Made by a program: the position numbers and the translations under genes | Source of the DNA: an uncultured Bacilli bacterium | Lineage (GTDB): Bacteria > Bacillota_I > Bacilli_A > RF39 > UBA660 | Reading direction: 5' to 3' | Assembly (NCBI GenBank): GCA_934089275.1 | Contig: CAKOJJ010000018.1 | Location: forward strand, 1 to 31,434 | DNA: 31,434 nt | The notes under the pieces: model-generated | What the model was told of the DNA's origin: nothing | What the model saw: the letters and a program-made list of their open reading frames with translations, nothing else | Database searches by the model: none | In this document: positions 7,496-15,939 of the stretch, piece after piece | How positions within the stretch are numbered: the stretch's first letter is position 1 | Layout: each line of letters opens with the position of its first letter

Positions 7496-9037
7496 TTATA
7501 AAATTACTGATGCAGATATTCCAAGAGGAATTCCTACAAAATACCAAATTAGAATTAATACAATCCACATTGCTAAAATAACAAGTGAATATGGAAGTAA
7601 ATACTTAATTGATTTTACAAGTCCAGTTCCATCTTTTTCATACTTCTCCATAAATGACACATATATAACAAAGTATGCCATTGCAGGTGTAAGTGGATAC
7701 ATTATACTAGAAGAAACTGTGAAAATTAGTTGAGCAAACTCTGGTGAGAATCCAGCAGTCATCATCATTGGCACCACTGTACCCGAAAGAATCGACCAAC
7801 GGTTTACAAACGATGGAAGCAATATTGTTGAAATCATACCAATTATAAACACAAGAAGTATAAGTGGAACTCCAACAAAGTTAGTATTACTTAACATTTT
7901 TGCAAGCGCTGCAGTAACAAGAGAACCAATATTAGTATACTTAAGTAAGCTAATAAACATACTAGCACAGAATATTAAAACAATAATTTTTCCAATTCCA
8001 TCAAGAGAATGTGATAGAAAATCACATATATCACGATGATTATTTATTGCTTTTGTTCCAATTCCATATAATAAACCTAAAATAAAGAACAGAATTGTTA
8101 CTACGAATACGAAACCACTATTGAAAAATGAATCATATCCGAATAGTTTATCAATATATCTTGTTTGAGAATAGTCCAAGAAATTTCCTCCAAAAGGAAC
8201 ATTTGGAATAATATTATAAATAAATACTAATAGATATATTGTTGCTCCAAATAAAGCTATAAGTAAGCCTCTTTTTTCTCTACGAGTAAGTTTTTCTTTT
8301 GGCTCAACAATTTCTTCATCAACCTCATATTTTCCAAGTTTTGGTGCAATAATTTTTTCAGTTACATATGTAAGTAAACTAGTTCCTACAAATATAGCAA
8401 CAATCATAATTAGGAAAAAAGCAAATGATGAAATAACATAACCACTAGATATTACATTAGCACTCATTATTGTATAGTCTGCAAGTGATGAACCAACACT
8501 CGAAAGCATAAAATTCATTCCAAATCCAAGAGATAATGCAGCAAATGAGGAAATTATTCCAACAATTGGATTTCGTTTACCATATTTAAATAACAATGCA
8601 GCAAGTGGTATAAACGTTACAAAACACAAATCTCCAGTTAAACTTGCCAAAACACAAATCAACATAAGAATAAAAGTAACTGTTGTTTTAGAAACATTCT
8701 TCGTTAAAACAAAGAAAATAGTATCTAAGAATCCACTTCTATCCATTATTCCAATACCAATCAATATAATTAACAACATTGAAAGTGGAGTAAATGATAC
8801 AAACGATGATACTGTATTTGAGAAAATATATTTAATTCCACTCAAATTCAAAAGAGATTCTACAGTAACTAACGTTGATTCATAATTTCCCGTCTTAACA
8901 TTAATTTTATTATAAGTAACTGATGCATCAAATAAATCCAAAATTCCACTTAATAGAACTACAAGTCCACTCATAAGTAAAAAGGCCATTATTGGATGCA
9001 ACATTATTCGTTCTCGTAAATTTTTAAACTTTTTCAT
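7496..9037 (-). CDS. abgT: AbgT-family transporter
   Basis: The 513-residue polytopic membrane protein has roughly a dozen hydrophobic segments and the AbgT-family pattern. Polar residues cluster in LASLTGDLCFVTFIPL in the first half, and the motif PSFVNRWSILSGTVVPMM lies in the second half. Family members carry p-aminobenzoyl-glutamate or export sulfonamide-like compounds. The actual substrate here is not determinable. Its ATG overlaps the end of the DUF951 gene by 14 bases, so it is the third gene of an mscS-DUF951-abgT unit. No clear terminator follows; a weak AATATT repeat lies downstream without a T run. Confidence 0.87.
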   Translation of the reverse strand: MKKFKNLRERIMLHPIMAFLLMSGLVVLLSGILDLFDASVTYNKINVKTGNYESTLVTVESLLNLSGIKYIFSNTVSSFVSFTPLSMLLIILIGIGIMDRSGFLDTIFFVLTKNVSKTTVTFILMLICVLASLTGDLCFVTFIPLAALLFKYGKRNPIVGIISSFAALSLGFGMNFMLSSVGSSLADYTIMSANVISSGYVISSFAFFLIMIVAIFVGTSLLTYVTEKIIAPKLGKYEVDEEIVEPKEKLTRREKRGLLIALFGATIYLLVFIYNIIPNVPFGGNFLDYSQTRYIDKLFGYDSFFNSGFVFVVTILFFILGLLYGIGTKAINNHRDICDFLSHSLDGIGKIIVLIFCASMFISLLKYTNIGSLVTAALAKMLSNTNFVGVPLILLVFIIGMISTILLPSFVNRWSILSGTVVPMMMTAGFSPEFAQLIFTVSSSIMYPLTPAMAYFVIYVSFMEKYEKDGTGLVKSIKYLLPYSLVILAMWIVLILIWYFVGIPLGISASVIL

Positions 9038-9215
9038 TTTCGACTCCTTTAAGTTTCTTCTTAAACTCTAATCTATCCATCATTACCTCATGTCCACAGT
9101 TAACACATTTTATTTTAATGTCAACTCCATTTCTTGTAATAATCCATTTATTTGTTCCACAAGCATGTGGCTTTTTCATTATAACAGTATCACCTACATT
9201 AAAGTTTTTTTCCAT
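9024..9215 (-). CDS. DUF951-family small zinc-ribbon-like protein
   Basis: The 63-residue protein has the DUF951 pattern: GDTVIMKKPHACGTNKW, then DIKIKCVNCGHEVMMDR. Cys19, Cys37 and Cys40 could form part of a metal site. DUF951 proteins are short and widespread in Firmicutes, often next to mscS and close to the parAB region, as here. Function is unknown; a nucleic-acid-binding role is only a guess from the shape and charge. It overlaps mscS upstream by 17 bases and abgT downstream by 14, so all three are probably translated in a coupled way. Confidence 0.88.
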   Translation of the reverse strand: MEKNFNVGDTVIMKKPHACGTNKWIITRNGVDIKIKCVNCGHEVMMDRLEFKKKLKGVENEKV

Positions 9216-10014
9216 TATGCACCTCCACTTGAGGATAAGGAATTTTTATTCCATCCTTATCAAATTGATTTTTTACAAGTCCAATTGCTTTTCTTTTTAA
9301 GTCATATTTAAAATCAGGTTTAGCATGAACTCTAAATATATAAGTAACGGAAGAATCATTCATTCTTTCAATGCCTAAGTATTCACAAGCTTTTACTATA
9401 TTTGGAATTTTATTAATCTTATCCATTGCTTTTAAAAGAGATTTTCTTACATTCTCTTCAGTTTCTTCATATGCAACATCAACCATTATTGGAATACTTG
9501 CATGTTTTTGACTCATATTTATTACATGAGATATTTCACGATTAGATATTATTAAAACATTACCATCAAAATTTTTTACTTTTGTATTTTTAAGACCAAG
9601 TCCAACAACATAGCCAATAAAGTCATTGATTTGAACTAAATCACCAATAATAAAATAATTATCCATTATTATATTACATCCACTTATAATATCTTTAAGC
9701 ATATCTTGAAAAGCAAGACCGGCTATGGCACCAGCAATTCCAAGACCTGCTAAAATCCCCTTTACATTTACTCCATAAGTAGCAAGAACAATACATAATC
9801 CTACAATTATCAAAACATATTTTAAAACACTGCTGATAAGAACAACAATTGTATTTCTTTTTTTGTCTTCTAACTTATTTGTATTAGCTATTAACATTCT
9901 TTTTATTGCTCTAGATAATATATTCATAAGTAAATAGCATAATAACACAACTATTATAGGAACATAAAATTTTGGGCTAGAAATAAACTCAACAATTTTT
10001 TCAACATTAATCAT
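9199..10014 (-). CDS. mscS: Small-conductance mechanosensitive channel, MscS family
   Basis: The 271-residue protein has three membrane helices (about 18-38, 60-82 and 86-110). The third is the Gly/Ala-rich pore helix (GILAGLGIAGAIAGLAFQD). The beta domain follows (DNYFIIGDLVQI, about 120-160) and then the alpha/beta cage region. It opens under membrane tension and releases solutes on osmotic downshock. The frame can be extended four codons to TTG, but ATG with GGTGA five bases upstream and a TATAAT just beyond makes the shorter start more likely. It is the first gene of the mscS-DUF951-abgT unit. Confidence 0.93.
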   Translation of the reverse strand: MINVEKIVEFISSPKFYVPIIVVLLCYLLMNILSRAIKRMLIANTNKLEDKKRNTIVVLISSVLKYVLIIVGLCIVLATYGVNVKGILAGLGIAGAIAGLAFQDMLKDIISGCNIIMDNYFIIGDLVQINDFIGYVVGLGLKNTKVKNFDGNVLIISNREISHVINMSQKHASIPIMVDVAYEETEENVRKSLLKAMDKINKIPNIVKACEYLGIERMNDSSVTYIFRVHAKPDFKYDLKRKAIGLVKNQFDKDGIKIPYPQVEVHNGKKL

Positions 10015-10030
10015 TTTATTCACCAAGTAT

Positions 10031-10060
10031 ATTATACCTTAAACACAAGAAAAAAGACAA
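10031..10060 (-). promoter_or_regulatory. Probable promoter of mscS
   Basis: On the minus strand, TTGTCT, an 18-base spacer and TATAAT precede mscS. The -35 box lies within the terminator stem of the upstream par operon, so terminator and promoter share sequence. Confidence 0.55.
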
Positions 10061-10072
10061 GTTTTCTTGTCT
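10050..10072 (-). terminator. Intrinsic terminator of the parA-parB-tam41 operon
   Basis: On the minus strand the stem AGACAAG/CTTGTCT with an AAAA loop is followed by six T. The stem overlaps the TAG stop of the Tam41-like gene. Confidence 0.88.
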
Positions 10073-10952
10073 ATTTAAGTTTCTTCTTTTTAGCTTTTTC
10101 TTTTACATAAGATAAAGAATCTTTTAAGCCACTTACTCTTAGTCCTTTAAGAGGTTGGCAAATGCTTTCGCATCGATTTATATGCTTTATGTGTTTTAAA
10201 AGGTAATTACCATATTTAGTTTTTTCCGTATTTTTAAATTTATCAAAATTTGGAATTTTTCTTGCGCTGCTATAAACCTTATTTAAATTAACTAAAACAT
10301 TTTCTCCATCTACTTTAATATATTTATCATATTTAGTATAAATGGATAATAATTCATCAATATTTCCCCTAACAATATTAGAAACTTTATTAGGATTTTC
10401 AATAATAAATCTAATATCACCTTTATAAGATAAAGAACAAAGCATTTCAAATAGTTCATAAACGTTTAACTTTTCTTTGTTTAAAATAAGCAAAGACGTA
10501 AGTAAAACATTTTCTCTGTTAGAGTTAATTACATCATCAAGGTCTTTTGTACTTTTAAAAGTATAAATCGGTTTTTGCATTCTACCAGTAACATAAAAAC
10601 TATCCCATATGCTTAAATGTTTAATAAAATCTTTTTTTTCTATAACACCAAACTTATAGTTAACTTTTCTATCTCTTACTACATTATATATAACACCAGT
10701 TCTACCTTTTAATTTTTTAGCACTCAATTTGAGTAACTTTTTTCTAGTGTTTTCAGTATAATCTTCTGGATTTTTAGCAATATCATTGATTAACCATTCT
10801 TTTAAAGAATCAACTACAAATATAAAATCCATACTTTTTACAGTCTTTGAATTATAACCTGCTTGATGAAAAAAACTTGATCCGTATCCATAAGCGGCAA
10901 TGATTCCATCCTTAGATGAAATTATATTTTGTGCTTCTTTAATGTAATCCAT
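10071..10952 (-). CDS. Tam41/Mmp37-family CDP-diacylglycerol synthase homologue
   Basis: The 293-residue soluble-looking protein matches the mitochondrial Tam41 family. The nucleotidyltransferase start YGYGSSFF (21-28) is followed by MDFIFVVDSLKEWL, with the DxD-like acidic pair at D42 and D48. Then come the family segments KVNYKFGVIEKKDF and LSIWDSFYVTGRMQKP. Tam41 makes CDP-diacylglycerol from phosphatidic acid and CTP as a peripheral membrane enzyme, unlike polytopic CdsA. No membrane helix is visible here, and the Lys-rich C-terminus (KEKAKKKKLK) could touch acidic lipid. The ATG lies three bases after the parB stop with Shine-Dalgarno GGAG inside parB, so it is the last gene of the par operon. 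The family call is strong. The enzyme activity is inferred from the family. Confidence 0.88.
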   Translation of the reverse strand: MDYIKEAQNIISSKDGIIAAYGYGSSFFHQAGYNSKTVKSMDFIFVVDSLKEWLINDIAKNPEDYTENTRKKLLKLSAKKLKGRTGVIYNVVRDRKVNYKFGVIEKKDFIKHLSIWDSFYVTGRMQKPIYTFKSTKDLDDVINSNRENVLLTSLLILNKEKLNVYELFEMLCSLSYKGDIRFIIENPNKVSNIVRGNIDELLSIYTKYDKYIKVDGENVLVNLNKVYSSARKIPNFDKFKNTEKTKYGNYLLKHIKHINRCESICQPLKGLRVSGLKDSLSYVKEKAKKKKLK

Positions 10953-10955
10953 AAA

Positions 10956-11840
10956 TTATTCTCCAATTTTAACATTCAATATTTCCATTATTCTATCTAG
11001 ATCACTGTTAGAATCAAATGGAATAACTATTTTCTTTTTAGAAACAACGGCTTTAGATCCTGTCATTTCTCTTAAAGTATTTTCATATATTTTAAGTTTT
11101 AAATCCTTTTCTTCATGTTTAATTTGTTTTCTTTTTGGAATTTCTTCTTCTCTTGAAATATCTTCAATATCTCTTACAGTTAAGTTTTCTCTTACAATTT
11201 TATTAGCAAGAGTAATTATCTCCGTTTCATCTTCCATCTTACTTAAAACTCTAGCATGGCTTGCTGATATTTTACCAGTTATAACCATATCTTGTACTAA
11301 ACTTGGAAGCTTTAAAAGACCTAAAAGATTTGTAATATATGTTCTTGATTTATTGAAACGATTTGCAAGCATTTCTTGAGTATATCCCATGTTATCCATG
11401 AATTTCCTATATGCTTTTGCTTCTTCTATTGCACTCAAATCTTCTCTTTGAATGTTTTCAATTAAAGCAAGTTCCATCATTTGTTTGTCATCAAAATCTT
11501 TTATGATAGCTGGAATAGTAGTTAAACCAGCAAGTTTACTAGCTTTTGTTCTACGTTCTCCAGCAACAAGCTCATATCCTTTAATACTTTTTTTAACAAT
11601 AATTGGTTCAAGTAAACCATGTTCTTTAATTGATGCAGCAAGTTCACTTAAACTTTCTTCATCAAAATGAGTTCTAGGTTGATAAGGATTTGATCTAATT
11701 TCATCAATATTAATATCAACTACATCACTTTTTTTAGTATTTTCAACAATGTCTTTTTCAAACGTATTGAAATCCATTTCACTGTTGAAAAGTTGTTCCA
11801 ATCCCTTTCCTAAAGCCTTTCTTGTATTAGTTTGACTCAT
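10956..11840 (-). CDS. parB: Chromosome-partitioning protein ParB (Spo0J type)
   Basis: The 294-residue ParB has the chromosomal layout. An N-terminal segment RKALGKGLEQLF (7-18) resembles the ParA-stimulating peptide. The CTP-binding ParB/sulfiredoxin-like domain carries NPYQPR (51-56), GERRTKAS (94-101) and ENIQRED (128-134). A helix-turn-helix follows at about 153-175, then a C-terminal dimer region. It should bind parS and slide as a CTP-dependent clamp for origin segregation. I found no parS site in this window. It overlaps parA by 14 bases and is followed three bases later by the Tam41-like gene. Confidence 0.95.
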   Translation of the reverse strand: MSQTNTRKALGKGLEQLFNSEMDFNTFEKDIVENTKKSDVVDINIDEIRSNPYQPRTHFDEESLSELAASIKEHGLLEPIIVKKSIKGYELVAGERRTKASKLAGLTTIPAIIKDFDDKQMMELALIENIQREDLSAIEEAKAYRKFMDNMGYTQEMLANRFNKSRTYITNLLGLLKLPSLVQDMVITGKISASHARVLSKMEDETEIITLANKIVRENLTVRDIEDISREEEIPKRKQIKHEEKDLKLKIYENTLREMTGSKAVVSKKKIVIPFDSNSDLDRIMEILNVKIGE

Positions 11841-12627
11841 CTCTTCTTATAACCTCCTCAGCTAAATTATTATATGCTTTTGCAGCTCTACTTTCTGGGT
11901 CATATTCATTTATAGGTTCACCATGACTTGGTGCTTCTACTAAACGTATTAAACGAGGAATGATAGTATCAAAAACTTTTTCATTAAAGAATTTTCTAAC
12001 TTCTTCAACAACTTCAAGGCCTAAATTTGTTCTTGAATCAAGTAAAGTTAGTAAAACTCCTTCTATTCTTAATCTAGGATTTAACCTAGTTTGTGTCATA
12101 ATAATTGTATTTAAAAGTTGAGTTATTCCTTCTAGTGCAAAGAATTCACATTGAACTGGTATAATAACTGAATCACTAGCAACTAAAGCATTTGTTGTTA
12201 AAAGGCCTAAACTTGGTGGACAATCAATAATAATATAATCAAAATTATCTTTTACTGGTTCCAAAACACATTTTAGTTGCTCATTCATTTTAAAATCACT
12301 ATTTTCATGAGTCATTTCAATTAACTCAATATCAATTCCTGCTAAATTAATAGTTGCAGGCATTATAAATAGATTGGTAAATCTAGTTTTTATTATAGCT
12401 TTTTTAGCAGGTACACTTCCATTTAAACAATCATATACACTTGCAGTTATATCACCCTTATTTATTCCAAGTCCAGTTGACGTATTACCTTGTGGGTCCA
12501 AGTCAATTAAAAGAGTTCTTTTGCCTAATTTTCCTAAAGAAGCAGACAAATTTATACTAGTTGTAGTCTTACCAACTCCACCCTTTTGATTTACTAACGA
12601 TATAACTTTAGCCATAATACCACTCAT
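11827..12627 (-). CDS. parA: Chromosome-partitioning ATPase ParA (Soj type)
   Basis: The 266-residue MinD/ParA ATPase has the deviant Walker A KGGVGKTT at 15-22, LLIDLDPQGN as the switch and DIIIDCPP-like Walker B (YIIIDCPPSLG). It works with ParB in segregation and in control of initiation. Family members usually begin MAKxISLVNQKGG, which corresponds to residue 5 here. The upstream ATG has an AGG eight bases before it, so the start is uncertain by four codons. It is the first gene of parA-parB-tam41, behind an extended -10 promoter. Confidence 0.95.
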   Translation of the reverse strand: MSGIMAKVISLVNQKGGVGKTTTSINLSASLGKLGKRTLLIDLDPQGNTSTGLGINKGDITASVYDCLNGSVPAKKAIIKTRFTNLFIMPATINLAGIDIELIEMTHENSDFKMNEQLKCVLEPVKDNFDYIIIDCPPSLGLLTTNALVASDSVIIPVQCEFFALEGITQLLNTIIMTQTRLNPRLRIEGVLLTLLDSRTNLGLEVVEEVRKFFNEKVFDTIIPRLIRLVEAPSHGEPINEYDPESRAAKAYNNLAEEVIRRDESN

Positions 12628-12651
12628 TTCTACCTAATGTCTACATAATAG

Positions 12652-12660
12652 ATTATAACA
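12652..12660 (-). promoter_or_regulatory. Extended -10 promoter of the par operon
   Basis: TGTTATAAT on the minus strand lies 24 bases before the first parA ATG. The -35 region is poor, which fits the extended -10 type. Confidence 0.65.
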
Positions 12661-12696
12661 TAATTGTTTGTTAAATAGAAACCAATTTTTCACTTT

Positions 12697-14262
12697 TTAG
12701 TTATTATTTTTGTTACCATATCTTTGATTAAATTTTTCTATTTGAGTAAGTCTTTTTTTAGGTTCCTTTTTAGGAACAAAATCTTCCTCATATTCGTATC
12801 CAATAGTGTATTGACTAACTGGATAAAAAGTAATAATATCTTTTGTTTCCATTATTGTAACAACTTGAATTTTATCTAAAGATATATCTCCCAACACACC
12901 AGCACCAGGATAATCAATAATATATTTATCTACAGCCTCATCTAAAGATCTAAAAACAGGATCCATATTTCTAATAATATAGAATATTTTAAAATACTCC
13001 TCATTTAAATTGAATGATGGAGAGAACTTGGCTGAACCATTCTCAGAAAAATAATGAGCCATAATATGGTTAAGTGAACGTATATTTGAGTATCTAACTA
13101 TTTGATTAATAAAATATGTGTTTGGTTTTTCATCAATTTCTCCTAAATTTTTCTTAGCTATAGCCAAATATCTTTCTATTTCAACTAAATATTTAGTAGA
13201 AATATCGGGATATTTTTGTAGGTAATTTTCAATTATATCTTTTGCTGTAGAATACTCTTTCATTCTAAGTAATGTATTAACATATAAAGCCATAACATCT
13301 AAAGAATGATTTACTGGTAATATTTTTTTTTCAATTATATTTATTGCCACATCATAATTACCTTGAGAAGTTTCTATTTCAGCATTTAATATATCCTTTG
13401 ATGGTGAATCTTTTAATTTATTAAAATACTCTTTTGCTGCTTCAACATTTGCTCTTGATAACTCTATTCTTGCAAGCCAATAGTTAGATTTGCTTTTATA
13501 TGTTTGTGAACAATTAGATTCATTTATCTCTTTAAAAATCTCATAAGCCATATCATAATCACGAAGAATATATTTAATAATTGCTTTTTTAATAAAAAGT
13601 GAAACGTTTTTCTCATCAAAATAATTGAATCCTTCTAGATATCTATCAGCTAAACTAATATTATCAGTATTCATATATGTATCTACTACAACATCTGTTT
13701 CAAAAGCATTTTTGGGTTCAAAATTATGTTTTTGAATAATAGCTAGAGCCTCATCATCGCGATTAATAGTTTGATAAAAAAGAATTATTTCAAGAATTGT
13801 ATCATGTTCACGAATAACTGGATTACTATCTAAGAAAGCTAAAACTTCATCGTTTAATCCGGATTTTCTTCCAGCTATGACAAGATATTTTATATTTTTT
13901 TCATCTTTTTTAGGATCAGCATAATAAGCTTTTAATAAATAGTAGTAAGCTTCTTCATACATTGACAAGAAAGAATAGCACGTACCCAAATTTTTATATA
14001 CAAAATATGGATTTATATAATTGGGTTCCTCAATTATCTTTAATTCCTCTATCGCTTCTTGATAACGTCCTTCTTGAATATATATTTTAGCAAGTTCGTA
14101 TCTCAAATGTTCATTATTATAATACTTACTAATTTCGTCTTTTAAAAGAGAAACTGCCTCATTAAATCTGCCTTCAGAAGCTAAATATCTTGCTTGATTA
14201 ATTACATTATTTACATTTTTTCTTTTAGTTACATGATTGTATTTTCCTTTGTTGTAGCGCAT
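12697..14262 (-). CDS. TPR-repeat protein with unrecognised C-terminal module (paralogue 1)
   Basis: The 521-residue protein lacks a signal or membrane segment and is probably cytosolic. TPR-like helical pairs start near residue 20 (ASEGRFNEAVSLL, IQEGRYQEAIEEL) and continue irregularly to about 370. A conserved block NQIVRYSN lies near 386. The C-terminal module runs from about 441 to 485 and has the pattern YIIDYPGAG, LDKIQVVTI, ITFYPV. It then ends in a charged tail. The next gene upstream encodes a protein with the same order and C-terminal module, so they are tandem paralogues. The start has GGGAGG ten bases upstream. TPR parts suggest a protein-binding role; I do not recognise the C-terminal module and assign no function. 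No clear terminator is seen before the par promoter. Confidence 0.8.
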   Translation of the reverse strand: MRYNKGKYNHVTKRKNVNNVINQARYLASEGRFNEAVSLLKDEISKYYNNEHLRYELAKIYIQEGRYQEAIEELKIIEEPNYINPYFVYKNLGTCYSFLSMYEEAYYYLLKAYYADPKKDEKNIKYLVIAGRKSGLNDEVLAFLDSNPVIREHDTILEIILFYQTINRDDEALAIIQKHNFEPKNAFETDVVVDTYMNTDNISLADRYLEGFNYFDEKNVSLFIKKAIIKYILRDYDMAYEIFKEINESNCSQTYKSKSNYWLARIELSRANVEAAKEYFNKLKDSPSKDILNAEIETSQGNYDVAINIIEKKILPVNHSLDVMALYVNTLLRMKEYSTAKDIIENYLQKYPDISTKYLVEIERYLAIAKKNLGEIDEKPNTYFINQIVRYSNIRSLNHIMAHYFSENGSAKFSPSFNLNEEYFKIFYIIRNMDPVFRSLDEAVDKYIIDYPGAGVLGDISLDKIQVVTIMETKDIITFYPVSQYTIGYEYEEDFVPKKEPKKRLTQIEKFNQRYGNKNNN

Positions 14263-14343
14263 ATTTATTTTCCTCCCTCTTTTATATTTATATAATAAAT
14301 TCTTCTATTTTATCATTATTCAATATTATTTTATCGCTTACAA

Positions 14344-15864
14344 TTATATTTTTCCAGTTTGAGTTAACTTTTTTACATCACTAACAGGCTCAGTTGAATC
14401 TATATCAAAATTTTTCCAGTATGACAAACCATTAACAGGATAAAAAGAAACTATGTTTTTTGTTCCTATTACTGTAATAACTTGCATTTTATCTAAAACT
14501 TTACCAGAGAAAATACCAGCTGATGGGAAATCTACTACATATGTATCACATGTATTACTACATGCACAAATTTTTGGATATTCATCAGCTATTAACTCTT
14601 GAAGTTTATAAAATATAGATTTTAAATCTGCATCTGGATAAAAATAATAACCATTAGCAAATCCTTTCATACGTTCTAAAGTCGTATCTTCTGAATAATC
14701 AACTATTTGATTTAACATATAACCACTTTTTTGTGTTTCTAAACCAAGATGCATCTTAGCTAAATTAATAAGCATATTAATATTTGTCAAAGTAAATTTA
14801 TCAAGTTCAGTTATATAATTAAAATACACAAAAGCTAATGTATTTAAAGCCTCAGCATATTTACCTTTTCTAATATCGATAGAAGCAAGATAGATTAATG
14901 AAATCCATCTATATTGATAAAAATTTTCACTTAATTCTTCTAAAAGACTTTCTGCTTCGTCAAGTTCATTACTATAAATACATAAAGTAGCTTTTAAGAA
15001 TTTCGTATTATGAAAATCTGCAGGCATAATTTTTAAATTATTCTTTGCTTCTTCAATCTTACCTAATCTTATTTGAGATTTTACTAACCAATAAGCTGTT
15101 TTATAAATATGGTATTTAAAACTTACTAACTTACTAAATATTCTCTCGCTTTCTAAAAAATTAGATTGTCTATACTCAATTTTTCCTTTTATAAATAAAG
15201 TAAAATTATCTGGATTATTAATATTATTTATAATCTCACGTGCTTGTTCAATTTGTCCAACAGCATAATATGCAGAAGCTTCAATTATTTTTTCTGCATC
15301 ATTTACTGATTCAAAACCCGTATTTTTTATAATCTCATAAGCTTTAGCATCTTTTTTTAATCCATGATAAAGACGTATAACTTGAGATACAATTCCATGA
15401 CTTTGATAAATAGGATATTTTTCTATAAAAGATACACCCTCTTTATATCTTCTACAATTATTAGCTGAACACAAAATCATAAAATATAAATGATTTTCGT
15501 TTTTTTCCTCATGTTCATCATTGTCATATGCTTTCACACCATATTCAAAACTTTCACTATATCTTTTAAGATTAAAATAACATGAACAAAGTCTACTATA
15601 AACATAATAAGGTTTAACAACTGTGCTATTAAGTAAAGGTAATAAATTACTTATAGCTTCTTCATAGTTACCTTTTTTCATATATGATTTAGCAAGTAAA
15701 AAGTGACATTCCATATCATTTGTTAAAGCAATTCTTTCATTGAGTAATTTGGTTGCTTCATCTTGTCTATTCGTTGATATCATTTTTTTAATTTCCTTAA
15801 GTGATATATCACATTTTTCTAAATTTTCTACTTCATTATTTTGATTTATATTAACGTCTTCCAA
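14344..15864 (-). CDS. TPR-repeat protein with the same C-terminal module (paralogue 2)
   Basis: The product is 506 residues from the chosen start, with TPR-like helices from about residue 30 (DEATKLLNERI, GNYEEAISNLL) and the same module as its neighbour at the end: TYVVDFPSAG, LDKMQVITV, VSFYPV. The block NQIVDYSE is also shared. Identity outside these blocks is low, so the duplication is old. The frame can start at an ATG ten codons earlier, but that ATG has no Shine-Dalgarno site and sits against a -10-like TATTAT (15895-15900). A TTG preceded by GAGGTG at six bases is the better start. An 81-base gap separates it from paralogue 1 and holds only AT-rich sequence and the next ribosome site. 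Function unknown. Confidence 0.78.
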   Translation of the reverse strand: MEDVNINQNNEVENLEKCDISLKEIKKMISTNRQDEATKLLNERIALTNDMECHFLLAKSYMKKGNYEEAISNLLPLLNSTVVKPYYVYSRLCSCYFNLKRYSESFEYGVKAYDNDEHEEKNENHLYFMILCSANNCRRYKEGVSFIEKYPIYQSHGIVSQVIRLYHGLKKDAKAYEIIKNTGFESVNDAEKIIEASAYYAVGQIEQAREIINNINNPDNFTLFIKGKIEYRQSNFLESERIFSKLVSFKYHIYKTAYWLVKSQIRLGKIEEAKNNLKIMPADFHNTKFLKATLCIYSNELDEAESLLEELSENFYQYRWISLIYLASIDIRKGKYAEALNTLAFVYFNYITELDKFTLTNINMLINLAKMHLGLETQKSGYMLNQIVDYSEDTTLERMKGFANGYYFYPDADLKSIFYKLQELIADEYPKICACSNTCDTYVVDFPSAGIFSGKVLDKMQVITVIGTKNIVSFYPVNGLSYWKNFDIDSTEPVSDVKKLTQTGKI

Positions 15865-15914
15865 ATCTAACACCTCACTGCAAACATGTTTCATATAATA
15901 TCATATTTTAGCCC

Positions 15915-15939
15915 AAAAGAAAAGCCTCATAAGAGACTT
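15915..15939 (-). terminator. Intrinsic terminator of pheST
   Basis: On the minus strand the stem AAGTCTC/GAGGCTT (one G-U pair) with a TTAT loop is followed by TTCTTTT. The stem begins within the TAA stop of pheT. Confidence 0.75.

Noticed and set aside
12661..12700. Terminator after TPR paralogue 1
   Set aside because: Only a weak AACTAA/TTGGTT pairing with a long AT loop and no clean T run is present, so I do not call it.
15230..15250. CACGTG core resembling the centre of a parS site
   Set aside because: Only about half of the 16-base parS consensus matches, the flanks are wrong and it lies inside the TPR paralogue coding frame. No other parS candidate was seen in the window.
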